Positions 8,799 through 17,255 of a stretch of 64,000 nucleotides of DNA are shown one piece after another (position 1 is the stretch's first letter; the number at the start of each line of letters is the position of its first letter). Under the pieces are notes generated by a model. It had not been told where the DNA came from, did not search any database, and saw only the letters and a list, made by a program, of their open reading frames with translations. Source of the DNA: Moanibacter sp965226025 (GTDB taxonomy: Bacteria > Verrucomicrobiota > Verrucomicrobiia > Opitutales > UBA2987); the NCBI GenBank assembly GCA_965226025.1, contig CBDDCD010000002.1, positions 1,364,001 to 1,428,000 on the forward strand, written 5' to 3'. The position numbers and the translations under genes were made by a program.

Positions 8799-10427
8799 AG
8801 AGGCTGTCCCAAATCCGAGAGGATTTGGGTGGAAGCCTGATACCGATATCAATCTTCGTCACGTTATGTAGACCACGACATGCCTTCCGTCCTCGGTAGC
8901 TTACCTTTTATCCGTTATGCACCTTTCCAGCACCCTTCCTCTCGCTTTGAGTCGATAGTTCTCCCAAGGAAGCGCCTCTGACTCGATTCTTGGATCCCTA
9001 TGCCGCCTGCGTTGCCTCTTTCTCATGTTCTTGCGCAAGTCTCTGCGCGATTTTCCATAGATTGTGGGACAGAACCGACCAGGCCACGCTAAGGTTACGG
9101 TTGTCAAAGCCTTTGCTGCGTATCTTGCCCCCGTGCCATCGGTTCTTGAGCACTCCGATCCGGCCTTCGGTGCTCCCTCGTCGTCGCTGCAACCGGACAA
9201 AGCGCGGCTCCTCCATCCGCTCCTTGAGCTCTTGTGGATTGCGGGGCGTAAGGGCGTCAAAAATCCCCTCTGCCTGGAGCCGCTTGCTGGCCGCCTTCGA
9301 GGCATAGCCCCGATCCCCACTGATCGCTTCGATCTTCTCCTCTAAAGCGAAGCCCTTTTGCCTCTCCAGACTTTCCCAAAGCTGCTTCAATTCGCTCGGG
9401 GCCTGCCCCCCATACAGTTTCCAGTCCAACAGATATCCCTCTGCGCTCTCGCATAAGTAAAGGGTGTTGCCAAACTCCACCTCCCGATCTGCCTTGCCTC
9501 GCACGATGACGTCAATCTCAGGTTCGTAGGCGCTCAGGATCTTCTCCTCATTCTTCATCCGCCGCAGGATCCCTTTACGCGCTTTGCCCGCCTCCCGGCG
9601 CCGACGCGCATGCGTCATCTCCAGGCACCGTTTGTTCATCTCCCGAGCCAATCCCTTTGCTCCCTGGGGCATGCGCTGTTTCATTCCCGCCTGCCGGATC
9701 AGACTGATCGCCTTGAGCAGCGTTGCTCCCACATCCTTGAGCAAGACCCAGTCCACGGGCCAGTGGATGTTCGCTTCCAGGCAAGTGGCGTCGATCAGGC
9801 ATTCCCTCGTATCGATCGGCTTCTCTAATCCTGCCTCACCACAATGTTCAGCATTGCCCACCACCTCGGTCATCCTTGCATGCAGCTGTCTCAGATACGC
9901 TTCGTCGAAGAATTTCGAATCCCGTTCCAGACTGCTCTTCGATATTTTCCGGATCCCGTCTACCTCACGCACCCGGCAAAAATTAGCCAGAAGCTCACTG
10001 CGTCCCAACTCCTGCGACAGACAACGAAAGGATATCCCTCCGAGTAAATGACGCACCACCTCCACCCGTAGCGCTTTTATCGCTCTTAGAGCGCGTCGCT
10101 CCCGATCCTTCCCTCCCGCTTCATCCCATCCTTCCAAGGCTTTTACGATCGCCTCCCTTTCCAGCGAGGAGTCGATCAAAACCCGGTCAATCCGCTCCAT
10201 TGTTTCCAGAAACACGGTGTAGTCTTTGCATCGAATGACTGGAGTTAGGGCTGGACGCAGGAAGCTTTGTACGGCAATATTTTTCATGAGAAGGGCGTGC
10301 TTTGTATTTGACTAACGCAAGCATAAGCGCCCTTTTTCGCCGGATAGAGCTGCAAAAAGCTCGATCCGGCCTTTTTTTTGCCCATAACTCATTAAAATCA
10401 ATTGTTTCCACCACTGGGACGGGCTCT
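8799..10427 (-). mobile_element. Insertion sequence copy A (1629 bp, internally deleted)
   Basis: The ends are AGAGGCTGTCCCA and, inverted, AGAGCCCGTCCCA. The flanking 5-bp duplication is ACATT (8794-8798 and 10428-10432). Compared with the three 1819-bp copies it lacks 189 bp inside the transposase and one A in an A-run near 10395. The loop of its subterminal hairpin (around 10360) is inverted relative to the other copies. Confidence 0.95.
8998..10287 (-). CDS. DDE transposase of IS copy A, in-frame deletion derivative
   Basis: This 429-residue version of the 492-residue transposase in copies B-D lacks 63 residues between LRRMK and NEEKILSAYEPE. The deleted segment is bounded by TGAAG direct repeats, which suggests slippage or recombination. 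The three acidic residues are still present, in DATCLEANIHWPVDW, EAISGDRGYASK and EGRIGVLKNRW. The missing part is a basic, probably helical stretch between the first and second catalytic aspartates. Activity is doubtful but not excluded, because the reading frame is kept. The family resembles IS5/ISNCY-like DDE elements; exact assignment is uncertain. Confidence 0.9.
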   Translation of the reverse strand: MKNIAVQSFLRPALTPVIRCKDYTVFLETMERIDRVLIDSSLEREAIVKALEGWDEAGGKDRERRALRAIKALRVEVVRHLLGGISFRCLSQELGRSELLANFCRVREVDGIRKISKSSLERDSKFFDEAYLRQLHARMTEVVGNAEHCGEAGLEKPIDTRECLIDATCLEANIHWPVDWVLLKDVGATLLKAISLIRQAGMKQRMPQGAKGLAREMNKRCLEMTHARRRREAGKARKGILRRMKNEEKILSAYEPEIDVIVRGKADREVEFGNTLYLCESAEGYLLDWKLYGGQAPSELKQLWESLERQKGFALEEKIEAISGDRGYASKAASKRLQAEGIFDALTPRNPQELKERMEEPRFVRLQRRRGSTEGRIGVLKNRWHGGKIRSKGFDNRNLSVAWSVLSHNLWKIAQRLAQEHEKEATQAA

Positions 10428-10713
10428 ACATTACAGGCATGAGTTTCGGTGCATTGTCCTACGAAGCAAAGGTAAGAGACGGGAATCCCCGGTATCGCTG
10501 CCATCCGCCAAGCGAGGCACGCGCTCGACGATGTGGGTAAAACGGGAAAAATTTCACTCGTCTACGCAGGAGGTATACGAAATGGAGGGGATGTGGCTAA
10601 GGCCCTGGCCTTGGGCGCCGTCGCCATCGGCACCGCTGCTCTGATCGCCTTGAACTGCAACAAAGACATACCGGAGGCCGCCCGGGAACCCGCACCAGCA
10701 TAGAAGTTTCAGG

Positions 10714-11934
10714 TCAGAGAACTTGGTGGATCCGTTCCAGGCCCTCTTCAACATTTTCTTTGCTGTTGAAGGCGCTTATGCGGATGTGGCCTTCGCCGCA
10801 AGGACCGAAACCGGCGCCTGGAGTACAGACAACCCCCGCTTCATTTAGAAGACGGTCGAAGAAATCCCAGGAATCACCGCCCACGTTCACCCAGATGTAG
10901 GGAGAGTTTTCGCCCCCTACGCACCGGTAACCAGAGCCTTCCATCGCCCTTCGAACCAGCCTGGCGTTTCCCATATAGGTGTCGATCAGCTCCTGCACCT
11001 GCCGTTTCCCTTCCGGCGAGTAAACGGCGGCGGCGGCGCGCTGCACCGGGTAGGAGACGCCGTTGAATTTCGTCGCGTAGCGGCGAGTCCAGAGGGCGTG
11101 TAGGGATTGCTCTTCCCCGTTAGCGTCGTAGGCAACGAGGTTTTTGGGGACGATCGTCAGGGCGCATCGGACGCCGGTAAATCCGGCGCTTTTTGAGAAA
11201 CTGCGAAACTCGATCGCGACCTCTCGAGCGTCGTCAATCTCGTAAATGGAATGGGGTAGCGATTTATCCCCGATAAAGGCTTCATAAGCTGCGTCGAAAA
11301 GGATGATCGAGCGATTCTTGAGGGCGTATTCGACCCAGCCTTCGAGTTGCTCGCGGGTGGCCGTAGCGCCGGTCGGATTGTTTGGAAAACAGAGATAGAT
11401 CAAGTCCACTTCGGTATCCGGAATTTCCGGAATGTATCCATTCTCCGGGGTCGATTCGAGATAGGTGAACCCATCATATCTGCCATCCCGGCTGGCCCCG
11501 GATCGACCCGCCATGACATTGGAATCGACGTAGACCGGATACACCGGATCGGGAATCGCGATACGAGTTTCAGGGGAAAAGATCTCCTGGATATTTCCTG
11601 TGTCACACTTTGCTCCGTCACTTAGAAAGATCTCCTCGGTGGAAATTGCCGCGTTCCGGGCCTGAAAATCGTTCTCGACGATCGCCTCCCGAATGAAAGG
11701 GTATCCCGGTGTATCATCGTATCCACGGAATGTCTCTCGCTCTCCCATCTCATCGACCGCCTTATGAAATGCGTCGCGGCAAGCCTTGGGCAGGGGCTCG
11801 GTGACATCGCCGATTCCGAGTCGGATAATCGGTCGACTTGGGTTCTTTTCCTCATACGCGAGGACGCGCTCCGCAATGTCTCGAAAGAGGTAGGAGGCCT
11901 TCAGCTTCAAGAAATTGTCGTTGATTTGTGTCAT
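10714..11934 (-). CDS. dapL: LL-diaminopimelate aminotransferase
   Basis: This PLP-dependent fold-I aminotransferase of about 406 residues converts tetrahydrodipicolinate directly to LL-diaminopimelate for lysine and peptidoglycan synthesis. Characteristic parts are the N-terminus NDNFLKLKASYLFRDIAERV, IRLGIGDVTEPLP, IPDPVYPVYVDSNVMAGR, CFPNNPTGATATREQL and the lysine region SFSKSAGFTGVR, where the Lys binds PLP. An AGGGGG ribosome site lies 6 bases before the ATG at 11934. An upstream in-frame start at 11961 would read through a repeat and is rejected. It is monocistronic in this window. The DapL route is typical of cyanobacteria, Chlamydiae, Planctomycetes-like and deep-branching phyla. Confidence 0.95.
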   Translation of the reverse strand: MTQINDNFLKLKASYLFRDIAERVLAYEEKNPSRPIIRLGIGDVTEPLPKACRDAFHKAVDEMGERETFRGYDDTPGYPFIREAIVENDFQARNAAISTEEIFLSDGAKCDTGNIQEIFSPETRIAIPDPVYPVYVDSNVMAGRSGASRDGRYDGFTYLESTPENGYIPEIPDTEVDLIYLCFPNNPTGATATREQLEGWVEYALKNRSIILFDAAYEAFIGDKSLPHSIYEIDDAREVAIEFRSFSKSAGFTGVRCALTIVPKNLVAYDANGEEQSLHALWTRRYATKFNGVSYPVQRAAAAVYSPEGKRQVQELIDTYMGNARLVRRAMEGSGYRCVGGENSPYIWVNVGGDSWDFFDRLLNEAGVVCTPGAGFGPCGEGHIRISAFNSKENVEEGLERIHQVL

Positions 11935-11942
11935 GGGGCCCC

Positions 11943-12011
11943 CTAAGAGTCTGTCGGACAAGCACGGCTACTTGCACAGCAATCGAATCACAGAGTCCGA
12001 CAGTCTCTAAG
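11943..12011. repeat. MITE-like inverted repeat (CTAGGA family), copy 3
   Basis: The ends CTAAGAGTCTGTCGGAC and inverted GTCCGACAGTCTCTAAG enclose about 35 bases. The element sits just upstream of the dapL start. Confidence 0.75.
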
Positions 12012-12659
12012 GCAAGATGCAAACGGTCGAGTCGGTGAAGGAAATGAAGGCGACCGAATTTCTCGTATTTTGCAATATTGTGAGGCCCGATGAGGTCGTT
12101 ATTGGACAAAAGGACGCCCAATTAGGGGTGGTATTGAAGAGAATTGCACGCGACTTATGCTTGGCCGTGCAGATCTCCCTGAGCCCGACAATGTGCTGGT
12201 TTGAAAACGGCAGATTCCCGCCCGATCGGAAAATAATGCATACTTTGCCGGGCTTATCCTTGGATAAGGGAAAATTTTTCCCTATTTGGGGTAGATTTTT
12301 CCGTCCTGGCGCTGACATGTCGGACAGCTCTCTGTAAAAGGTCTGTAGAATGTCAGCACTTATGTCTTGGCACGACTTGCTTTGCAATGCGGTATGGGCG
12401 TAGGGAGGTTCTACTGCGGCAGATGGGGTGTCTTCCCCACTGGATTGCTGGATGGAGTTCTCCTGTCGTTGCACCAACCCGTAGCGCAGTCTCGTAGGGA
12501 AAAAGGGCGTCATTCTTGTCGTCCTGGAGGGATGCGCTCCTTCGCGGCCTCAGCAGTGAGGTCCGACCAATCGGTCTCTATGGAGAATGGGCCCGAATCG
12601 CCGCATTGTGCTTTTCGGGCTGGAATCGAGAAACGTAAACCCAAAATACAGCAATACTT
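12012..12659. other. Gene-free stretch between dapL and the sigma factor gene
   Basis: No recognisable protein was found on either strand. Open frames on both strands (for example 12017-12337 and 12007-12513) have no family-like motifs and no ribosome sites. It probably holds promoters for the divergent flanking genes, but none stands out clearly. Confidence 0.5.
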
Positions 12660-13463
12660 GTGATCAAAGAATTAGATCCCGTACCGACAAAAAAAGAACA
12701 GCAATCGCACAAGAAATCAAAAAGGAGACAGAAGGAGAAGGCGGATGAGAGCGCCGAACCGAATGCCGAGCTCATTCAGAAATACCTCCCACTCGTCAAA
12801 CAGGTCGTTTACCGAATTATGAAGAACCTCCCGTCCCATATGGAGTTTGAGGATCTCCATAGCGTGGGTGTGATGGGGCTGATAGCCGCCATCGGCAGGT
12901 ATGATCCTCACAATGGGAACACGTTCGAAGCCTACGCATCGATGCGAATCCGTGGGGCGATTCTGGATGAATTGAGACGTCTGGACTCAATGCCTCGGAC
13001 CGCTCGGGCCAAGTCACGCCGTCTGCAGCAGGAAGTGCAGGTGTTGGAGCAGCGATTGGGTCGGGCGCCCGATGATGAGGAGATACGCAAGGCGATGGGG
13101 CTCACCGTACGCGAGTTTCATCGCATGATGAAACAGGTTCGGCCGATCAGTTTCGTCTCTCTCGACAACCCCTCCAGTTCGAGCGAACTGAGCTCTCCCA
13201 ATCTGCATGAAGCGGTTGCCGACGATTCCCAGACGCCGAGCTATGAGGGAATTCAGAAAAGGGAGCTGTACGATATTGTCTACAGGAAGATAAAGCAGCT
13301 TCCCGACAGGCAGAAGAAGATCCTTGCCATGTATTATTTCGAGGGCCTCCGCCTGACCGAGATTGCGGAAGTCTTTGGAGTGTCCGAAGCTCGCATCTGC
13401 CAGATTCACGTCCAGACCCTGAGAAAATTGCGGACCTACGTGAGCAGCGTGATGGCCCAGTGA
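12660..13463 (+). CDS. RNA polymerase sigma factor, FliA/WhiG (sigma-28) family
   Basis: This 267-residue group 3 sigma factor has a lysine-rich N-terminal tail (KKEQQSHKKSKRRQKEK) and then sigma region 2 (IQKYLPLVKQVVYRI, FEDLHSVGVMGLIAAIGRYD, FEAYASMRIRGAILDELR). Region 3 includes RPISFVSLD. Region 4 is a helix-turn-helix (LPDRQKKILAMYYFEGL, LTEIAEVFGVSEARICQIH). The MRIRGAILDELR segment is diagnostic of the FliA/WhiG group. The start is a GTG; the first internal ATG would remove region 2.1. No flagellar genes are nearby, so the regulon is unknown. The TGA stop coincides with the end of an inverted repeat. Confidence 0.93.
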   Translation: MIKELDPVPTKKEQQSHKKSKRRQKEKADESAEPNAELIQKYLPLVKQVVYRIMKNLPSHMEFEDLHSVGVMGLIAAIGRYDPHNGNTFEAYASMRIRGAILDELRRLDSMPRTARAKSRRLQQEVQVLEQRLGRAPDDEEIRKAMGLTVREFHRMMKQVRPISFVSLDNPSSSSELSSPNLHEAVADDSQTPSYEGIQKRELYDIVYRKIKQLPDRQKKILAMYYFEGLRLTEIAEVFGVSEARICQIHVQTLRKLRTYVSSVMAQ

Positions 13464-13561
13464 GGAATCTGTCCGTCTTGTAGATTCGGCACGTCCCCAA
13501 GATACCGTTCTCTTTGGAAAGGGCGTACCGTCCGACGGAAGGTGTACCGACAGATTCCTAG
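13461..13561. repeat. MITE-like inverted repeat (CTAGGA family), copy 4
   Basis: The left end TGAGGAATCTGTCCG contains the sigma factor stop codon. The right end is ACCGACAGATTCCTAG. It is about 100 bases long, like copies 2 and 5. Confidence 0.75.
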
Positions 13562-13562
13562 C

Positions 13563-13594
13563 CAGCCTAGAAATCCTGGAGGATTTCTAGGCTA
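13563..13594. repeat. Short hairpin repeat (TAGCCTGG family), copy 2
   Basis: The palindrome AGCCTAGAAATCCT-GG-AGGATTTCTAGGCT is a near-perfect 14-bp stem and follows a CTAGGA-family element, as at 8390. There is no T-run, so it is not an obvious terminator. Confidence 0.7.
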
Positions 13595-13720
13595 TGGGAT
13601 ATCGCCGCCGGCATCGCCTTGGTGGAATCGGTCGGAGGAGTGGTCAGACTGGATACGGTCTCGGATCAGTCGCTGATCTACAATATCTGGGCAGCAGCCA
13701 GCGAAAGCCTGATTTTTTGA
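13595..13720 (+). pseudogene. 3' remnant of an inositol monophosphatase family gene
   Basis: The frame reads WDIAAGIALVESVGGVVRLD, then IYNIWAASESLIF and TGA. WDIAAG...VE..GG is the conserved C-terminal metal/substrate motif of inositol monophosphatase-like phosphatases, in which the Asp is a metal ligand. About 41 residues remain of an expected 250 or more. The 5' part is replaced by two inverted repeats. It is convergent with the following protease gene. Confidence 0.7.
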
Positions 13721-14386
13721 CTAATCCCGAGACAGCAGGAAGAGGTAGGCGAGATTCCCGATCGACGCTACGAATGCAGCTACGTAAGTGAGGCCCGCGG
13801 CGTTGAGTGTCTGGTTCACACCGGACACCTCGTCCGGGGCGATGATCCCGAGGTTGGCCAGCTCCAGCTTTGCCCTGCGGCTGGCGTCGAATTCGACCGG
13901 CAGGGTCACGAGCTGGAAAACGGAGAGCACGATGTAGACGAGAACCCCGAGTTTGATCAGGCCCAACATGCCGAAAAAGAACCCGCCTATGATTACAAAG
14001 GGAAGCATACTGGAGGCGATGTTCGTGATCGGGATCAGGCTCATGCGGAGTTGCAGGGCCTTGTAGCCGACGGCATGTTGAATAGCATGTCCGGCTTCGT
14101 GGGCCGCGACTCCGACAGCGGCCAGGTTGGTCCCTGCGTAGTTCTCTTCGCTCAGCGCTAATCTCTTGTGTAGTGGGTCGTAGTGATCCGTCAAGTGGCC
14201 GCGGATGGGTACAATCTCAACGTCGTTGATTCCCGCGTTCTGCATCACGTAATGGGCTGCTTCCCGACCCGAGATGCGGCTTCTCGTCGGTATCTTGGCG
14301 TTTCGTCTGTAGGCTCCGCTCACTTTCATCTGTGCCCAGATTCCGAGTATCAGCGGAACCCCAATTAGAATGATCCAAATTCCCAT
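13721..14386 (-). CDS. YugP-type membrane zinc metallopeptidase
   Basis: This 221-residue integral membrane protease has an N-terminal transmembrane helix (IWIILIGVPLILGIWA, 3-18). The zinc motif HEAGHAIQH lies at residues 96-104 and NYAGTNLAAVGVAAHE is typical of the family. Three further hydrophobic segments follow (SLIPITNIASSMLPFVIIGG, LIKLGVLVYIVLSVFQLV and the C-terminal LTYVAAFVASIGNLAYLF). The glutamate of LPVEFDASRRA is the likely third zinc ligand. Length is normal for the family. The physiological substrate is not known; a role in membrane protein quality control is inferred. It is expressed opposite to the sigma factor gene. Confidence 0.92.
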   Translation of the reverse strand: MGIWIILIGVPLILGIWAQMKVSGAYRRNAKIPTRSRISGREAAHYVMQNAGINDVEIVPIRGHLTDHYDPLHKRLALSEENYAGTNLAAVGVAAHEAGHAIQHAVGYKALQLRMSLIPITNIASSMLPFVIIGGFFFGMLGLIKLGVLVYIVLSVFQLVTLPVEFDASRRAKLELANLGIIAPDEVSGVNQTLNAAGLTYVAAFVASIGNLAYLFLLSRD

Positions 14387-14559
14387 GACTTTCCTTTACC
14401 GAGTTTCAAATATACAGATACAGTACACATTCTTAAACACGTCTCTGCAAGTTCGGTTCCACCAATTCGATTTCTCTCATTCTTGTGGATTTCGCTTAAA
14501 TATGCCGTATTCACGCCAATGCAATTCAGATTGAGGCAGAGAAAGATCCTCAAACTGAG

Positions 14560-16716
14560 TTATTTTGACCCACTCTGTGCCAGTCTGCTGCGTTCAAGCA
14601 GGGCGTCGATCTCAGGTTCTCGCCCCATAAAATCTCGGAAAAGGACGGCCGGGTCCTCGCTGTTTCCTTTTGAGAGGACCTTCTCTCTGAACTCCATTCC
14701 CATCTTCGGATCGAGAACGCCTTTGGCCTGAAAACGGGTGAAAGCATCCGCATCCAGGACTTCGGCCCACTTGTAGGAATAGTAACCGGCGGCGTAGCCG
14801 GTGCTGCCGGAGAAGAGATGGCTGAATCGCCGGATGATGGCCGGAGCTTTAGTTTTGCTCGGCGGCTGGTAGGAGGCGAGCATGGATTCGAGCTGGGCGT
14901 CGAGATCCTCCCCCTTGTAGTCGGGGTAGTGGAGATGAAGCTCCAGGTCCATCTTTCCGAAGGAGAGCTGGCGCATGGTAAATCGGGCCGACTGAAAGTT
15001 GCGCGCCCGGTGCATCTTATCAAAGAGATCGTCTGGTATAGGTTCCCCCGTCTCATGGTGGCGGGCGAAGAGATCCAGGCTCTCCCGATCCCAGCACCAG
15101 TTCTCCATGATCTGTGATGGCAGTTCGACAAAATCCCACGCCACGTTGATCCCGTTGAGTGACTTGATCGGTACCTCGCCGAGGAGATGGTGCAGGAGAT
15201 GGCCGAATTCGTGAAAGATCGTCTGGACTTCGTCGTGCGTCAGGAGAGCCGGGGAATCGCCGATCGGGGGGGATAGATTTCCACAGATCAACCCGAGGTG
15301 AGGTTCTCTCTCGGACCCCTCACGGCTTTGATCAGGCGGGCGGCCGGTGAGGAGGTAATTCATCCAGGCACCGCCCCTCTTCGGTTCTCTAGGGTACCAA
15401 TCAGTATAGAAGGCGCCGATGCGCTCGCTCTTCGAGTTCAGAACATCGTAACAGCGGACTTCGGGGTGCCAGGTTTCGACTGTCCCCTCCGAAGAGTCCG
15501 GTGGAGTCGGTTGCCTATCCTCCGCCCCATCAGGGTCCCGAAATACGGTTGGCCTCTCTTCAACGCGAATATCGAAAATTCTCTCCGCGATCCGGAACAT
15601 ACCCTCCTCGACCTGCTCGATCGGGAAGTAGGGACGCAGCGATTCGTCGTCGAAATCGAACTCCTCCCGTCGCAGTTTCTCGGACCAGTAGGCAGAATCC
15701 CAAGGTTCAATCGGTCCCTGCTCCTCGCCGCGGTTTCTCGCCCGATAATCTTCAAGGTCGGTGCACTCCCGATCGAAGGCTGCCTTCACCCGGTCATGAA
15801 AGTCCTCGACAAAGGAGAGCGCCGTCTGGCCGGTCTTGGCCATCCTCCGCTGCAAGACCAGATCGGCGAAGTGCTCCTTACCGAGGAGTCGCGCTTTCTC
15901 GTCGCGGAGGGCGAGAATTTGCCAGATCAATTCGGTGTTGTCGTGATCGCCCGAATGCCCGATTCGAGCGGAACCCTGCCATAATTCCTTTCGAATGCCC
16001 TCGTTGTGCAGGTGCTTCATGGCGGGTAGGATGGAGGGCATCTGTTGGGTCAGCCGCCACTTCGGGTTCTCCTCCGTCCCGTAACCCTTTTCAAGGGCGT
16101 CCCGCCTGGCCTGTTCTTTAGACCTGTCCGGAAGGCCATCGAGGAGTGATTCGTCGTCGATGACAAGTTCGTAGGCGTTGGTCGAATCGAGCACATTCTC
16201 GGAATATTTCTGAGTCTTTTCGGCGAGTTCCTTGGAGAGCTCTTCCAGCCGCTTCTTCTTATCCGGTGGCAGGTCCGCTCCGTGCCCCCGGAAATCCGCC
16301 ACCGTCTCATCGATGAAGCGACGTTCAACGCCTGTGTGCACCTTCCCTTCCTCGGACTCTGCGTATCGCCTTAAGATGTTCCACAGCTTATCGTTGAGAG
16401 GGATCCTGGCCCAGAATTCCGTCACTTTCGGGAGCATCTCATTGTGGACTTCCCGCAGAGGCTCCGAATTACAAACCGTGTCGAGGTGAGAGACCTTCTG
16501 CCACGCCAAGCTTAAATCCTCGGTCGCCTCTTCCAGCGCCAGGAATGTGTTGTCGAAGTCGAGAGCCCCGTTTTCACCGATGGCGTCGATCCGCTCCTGG
16601 GCCTCTGCGAGGGCCGTTTCGATGGCCGGTTTGACCCGATCCGGCGTCAGTTCAGACCAACGGATCTCGAAACTCGGATCGAGAAAGGGATTGATCATGT
16701 CTAGGTCTGTATTCAT
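14560..16716 (-). CDS. M3 family oligopeptidase (oligopeptidase A / PrlC-like)
   Basis: This 718-residue cytoplasmic zinc peptidase has the catalytic motif FHEFGHLLHHLLGEV around residue 502, with an expected third ligand Glu about 25 residues later (WDFVELPSQIMENW). The N-terminus (NPFLDPSFEIRWSELTPDRV) is typical of M3A oligopeptidases. It degrades short peptides, including cleaved signal peptides in E. coli PrlC. The end includes GYAAGYYSYKWAEVLDADAF, the conserved substrate-binding tyrosine/glycine loop. It seems complete and undamaged. An alternative start is Met7. Confidence 0.95.
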   Translation of the reverse strand: MNTDLDMINPFLDPSFEIRWSELTPDRVKPAIETALAEAQERIDAIGENGALDFDNTFLALEEATEDLSLAWQKVSHLDTVCNSEPLREVHNEMLPKVTEFWARIPLNDKLWNILRRYAESEEGKVHTGVERRFIDETVADFRGHGADLPPDKKKRLEELSKELAEKTQKYSENVLDSTNAYELVIDDESLLDGLPDRSKEQARRDALEKGYGTEENPKWRLTQQMPSILPAMKHLHNEGIRKELWQGSARIGHSGDHDNTELIWQILALRDEKARLLGKEHFADLVLQRRMAKTGQTALSFVEDFHDRVKAAFDRECTDLEDYRARNRGEEQGPIEPWDSAYWSEKLRREEFDFDDESLRPYFPIEQVEEGMFRIAERIFDIRVEERPTVFRDPDGAEDRQPTPPDSSEGTVETWHPEVRCYDVLNSKSERIGAFYTDWYPREPKRGGAWMNYLLTGRPPDQSREGSEREPHLGLICGNLSPPIGDSPALLTHDEVQTIFHEFGHLLHHLLGEVPIKSLNGINVAWDFVELPSQIMENWCWDRESLDLFARHHETGEPIPDDLFDKMHRARNFQSARFTMRQLSFGKMDLELHLHYPDYKGEDLDAQLESMLASYQPPSKTKAPAIIRRFSHLFSGSTGYAAGYYSYKWAEVLDADAFTRFQAKGVLDPKMGMEFREKVLSKGNSEDPAVLFRDFMGREPEIDALLERSRLAQSGSK

Positions 16717-16887
16717 CCGGCCGCCAATATGCCGGACAGTTCAATCCTCTTGCTCCTTCCGAGACAAGCCCTTTGCGATCTGGCATATTCACATCCGAAA
16801 GAACGATTCACACCGATCCCTGCACAGCAACCGATCGGGGTGAGTTCGCAGCGCCGGTGGTATCGACCGATCCAGTCCCTAATCAGG

Positions 16888-16925
16888 ACCCTCCCCTCCT
16901 CGGAGGGGTTTGGGGTGGGTTGCTC
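16888..16925. repeat. Dispersed GC-rich palindrome (CCCCTCCTCGGAGGGG)
   Basis: CCCCTCCTCGGAGGGG is followed by GGGGTGGGTTGC. The same arrangement recurs at 21238, 36391, 52721, 54281, 56399 and 60081, always between genes. The stretch 16740-17066 otherwise holds nothing recognisable. Confidence 0.65.
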
Positions 16926-17066
16926 GACTCACCAGGATCGGTCACTCGAGATCGGGTTCGAAGATGAGCCGTCCTGCAAACCGTGAACCCTTACAACCTC
17001 ATGCCCACCACAGAACTCGATTGACGAATCCAGCCAATTGACGCTAAATCCCCTCCTTTCCTCAAC

Positions 17067-17167
17067 CTAGGAGTCTGTCAGTATGAAGTTGGTCGCATTT
17101 CACCACCATCAACCTACGATCCGGTGTTCAGCTATGTTGCAAAGTTCAAAGTCCGACAGATTCCTAG
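17067..17167. repeat. MITE-like inverted repeat (CTAGGA family), copy 5
   Basis: The left end is CTAGGAGTCTGTCAG and the right end is GTCCGACAGATTCCTAG. It lies 15 bases before tRNA-Phe. Confidence 0.75.
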
Positions 17168-17182
17168 CTCCCAAAAAGTCAC

Positions 17183-17255
<73 letters not shown>

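Larger units (their letters stand above)
8667..10703 (+). pseudogene. mgsC: Decayed N-methylglutamate synthase subunit C, interrupted by IS copy A
   Basis: The piece at 8667-8798 encodes DDLTFLQGTLTRFVIEGYRE, then CSTKTILG and LEVDIPIYI, matching the N-terminus of FMN-dependent glutamate-synthase-like MgsC. The frame resumes exactly after the IS at 10433 with TGMSFGALSYEAK, so IPIYITGMSFGAL is restored when the 5-bp duplication ACATT is collapsed. After SYEAK a frameshift plus a deletion of roughly 200 codons leads into IAAIRQARHALDDVG, ISLVYAGGIRNGGDVAKAL and IGTAALIALNCNKDI, a C-terminal part of the same family. Homology ends near IPEA and a stop follows at 10701. The gene cannot make a working enzyme. 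Confidence 0.85.

Noticed and set aside
15298..15984. Rightward 228-codon open frame
   Set aside because: Shadow of the M3 oligopeptidase, with arginine/serine-rich composition.
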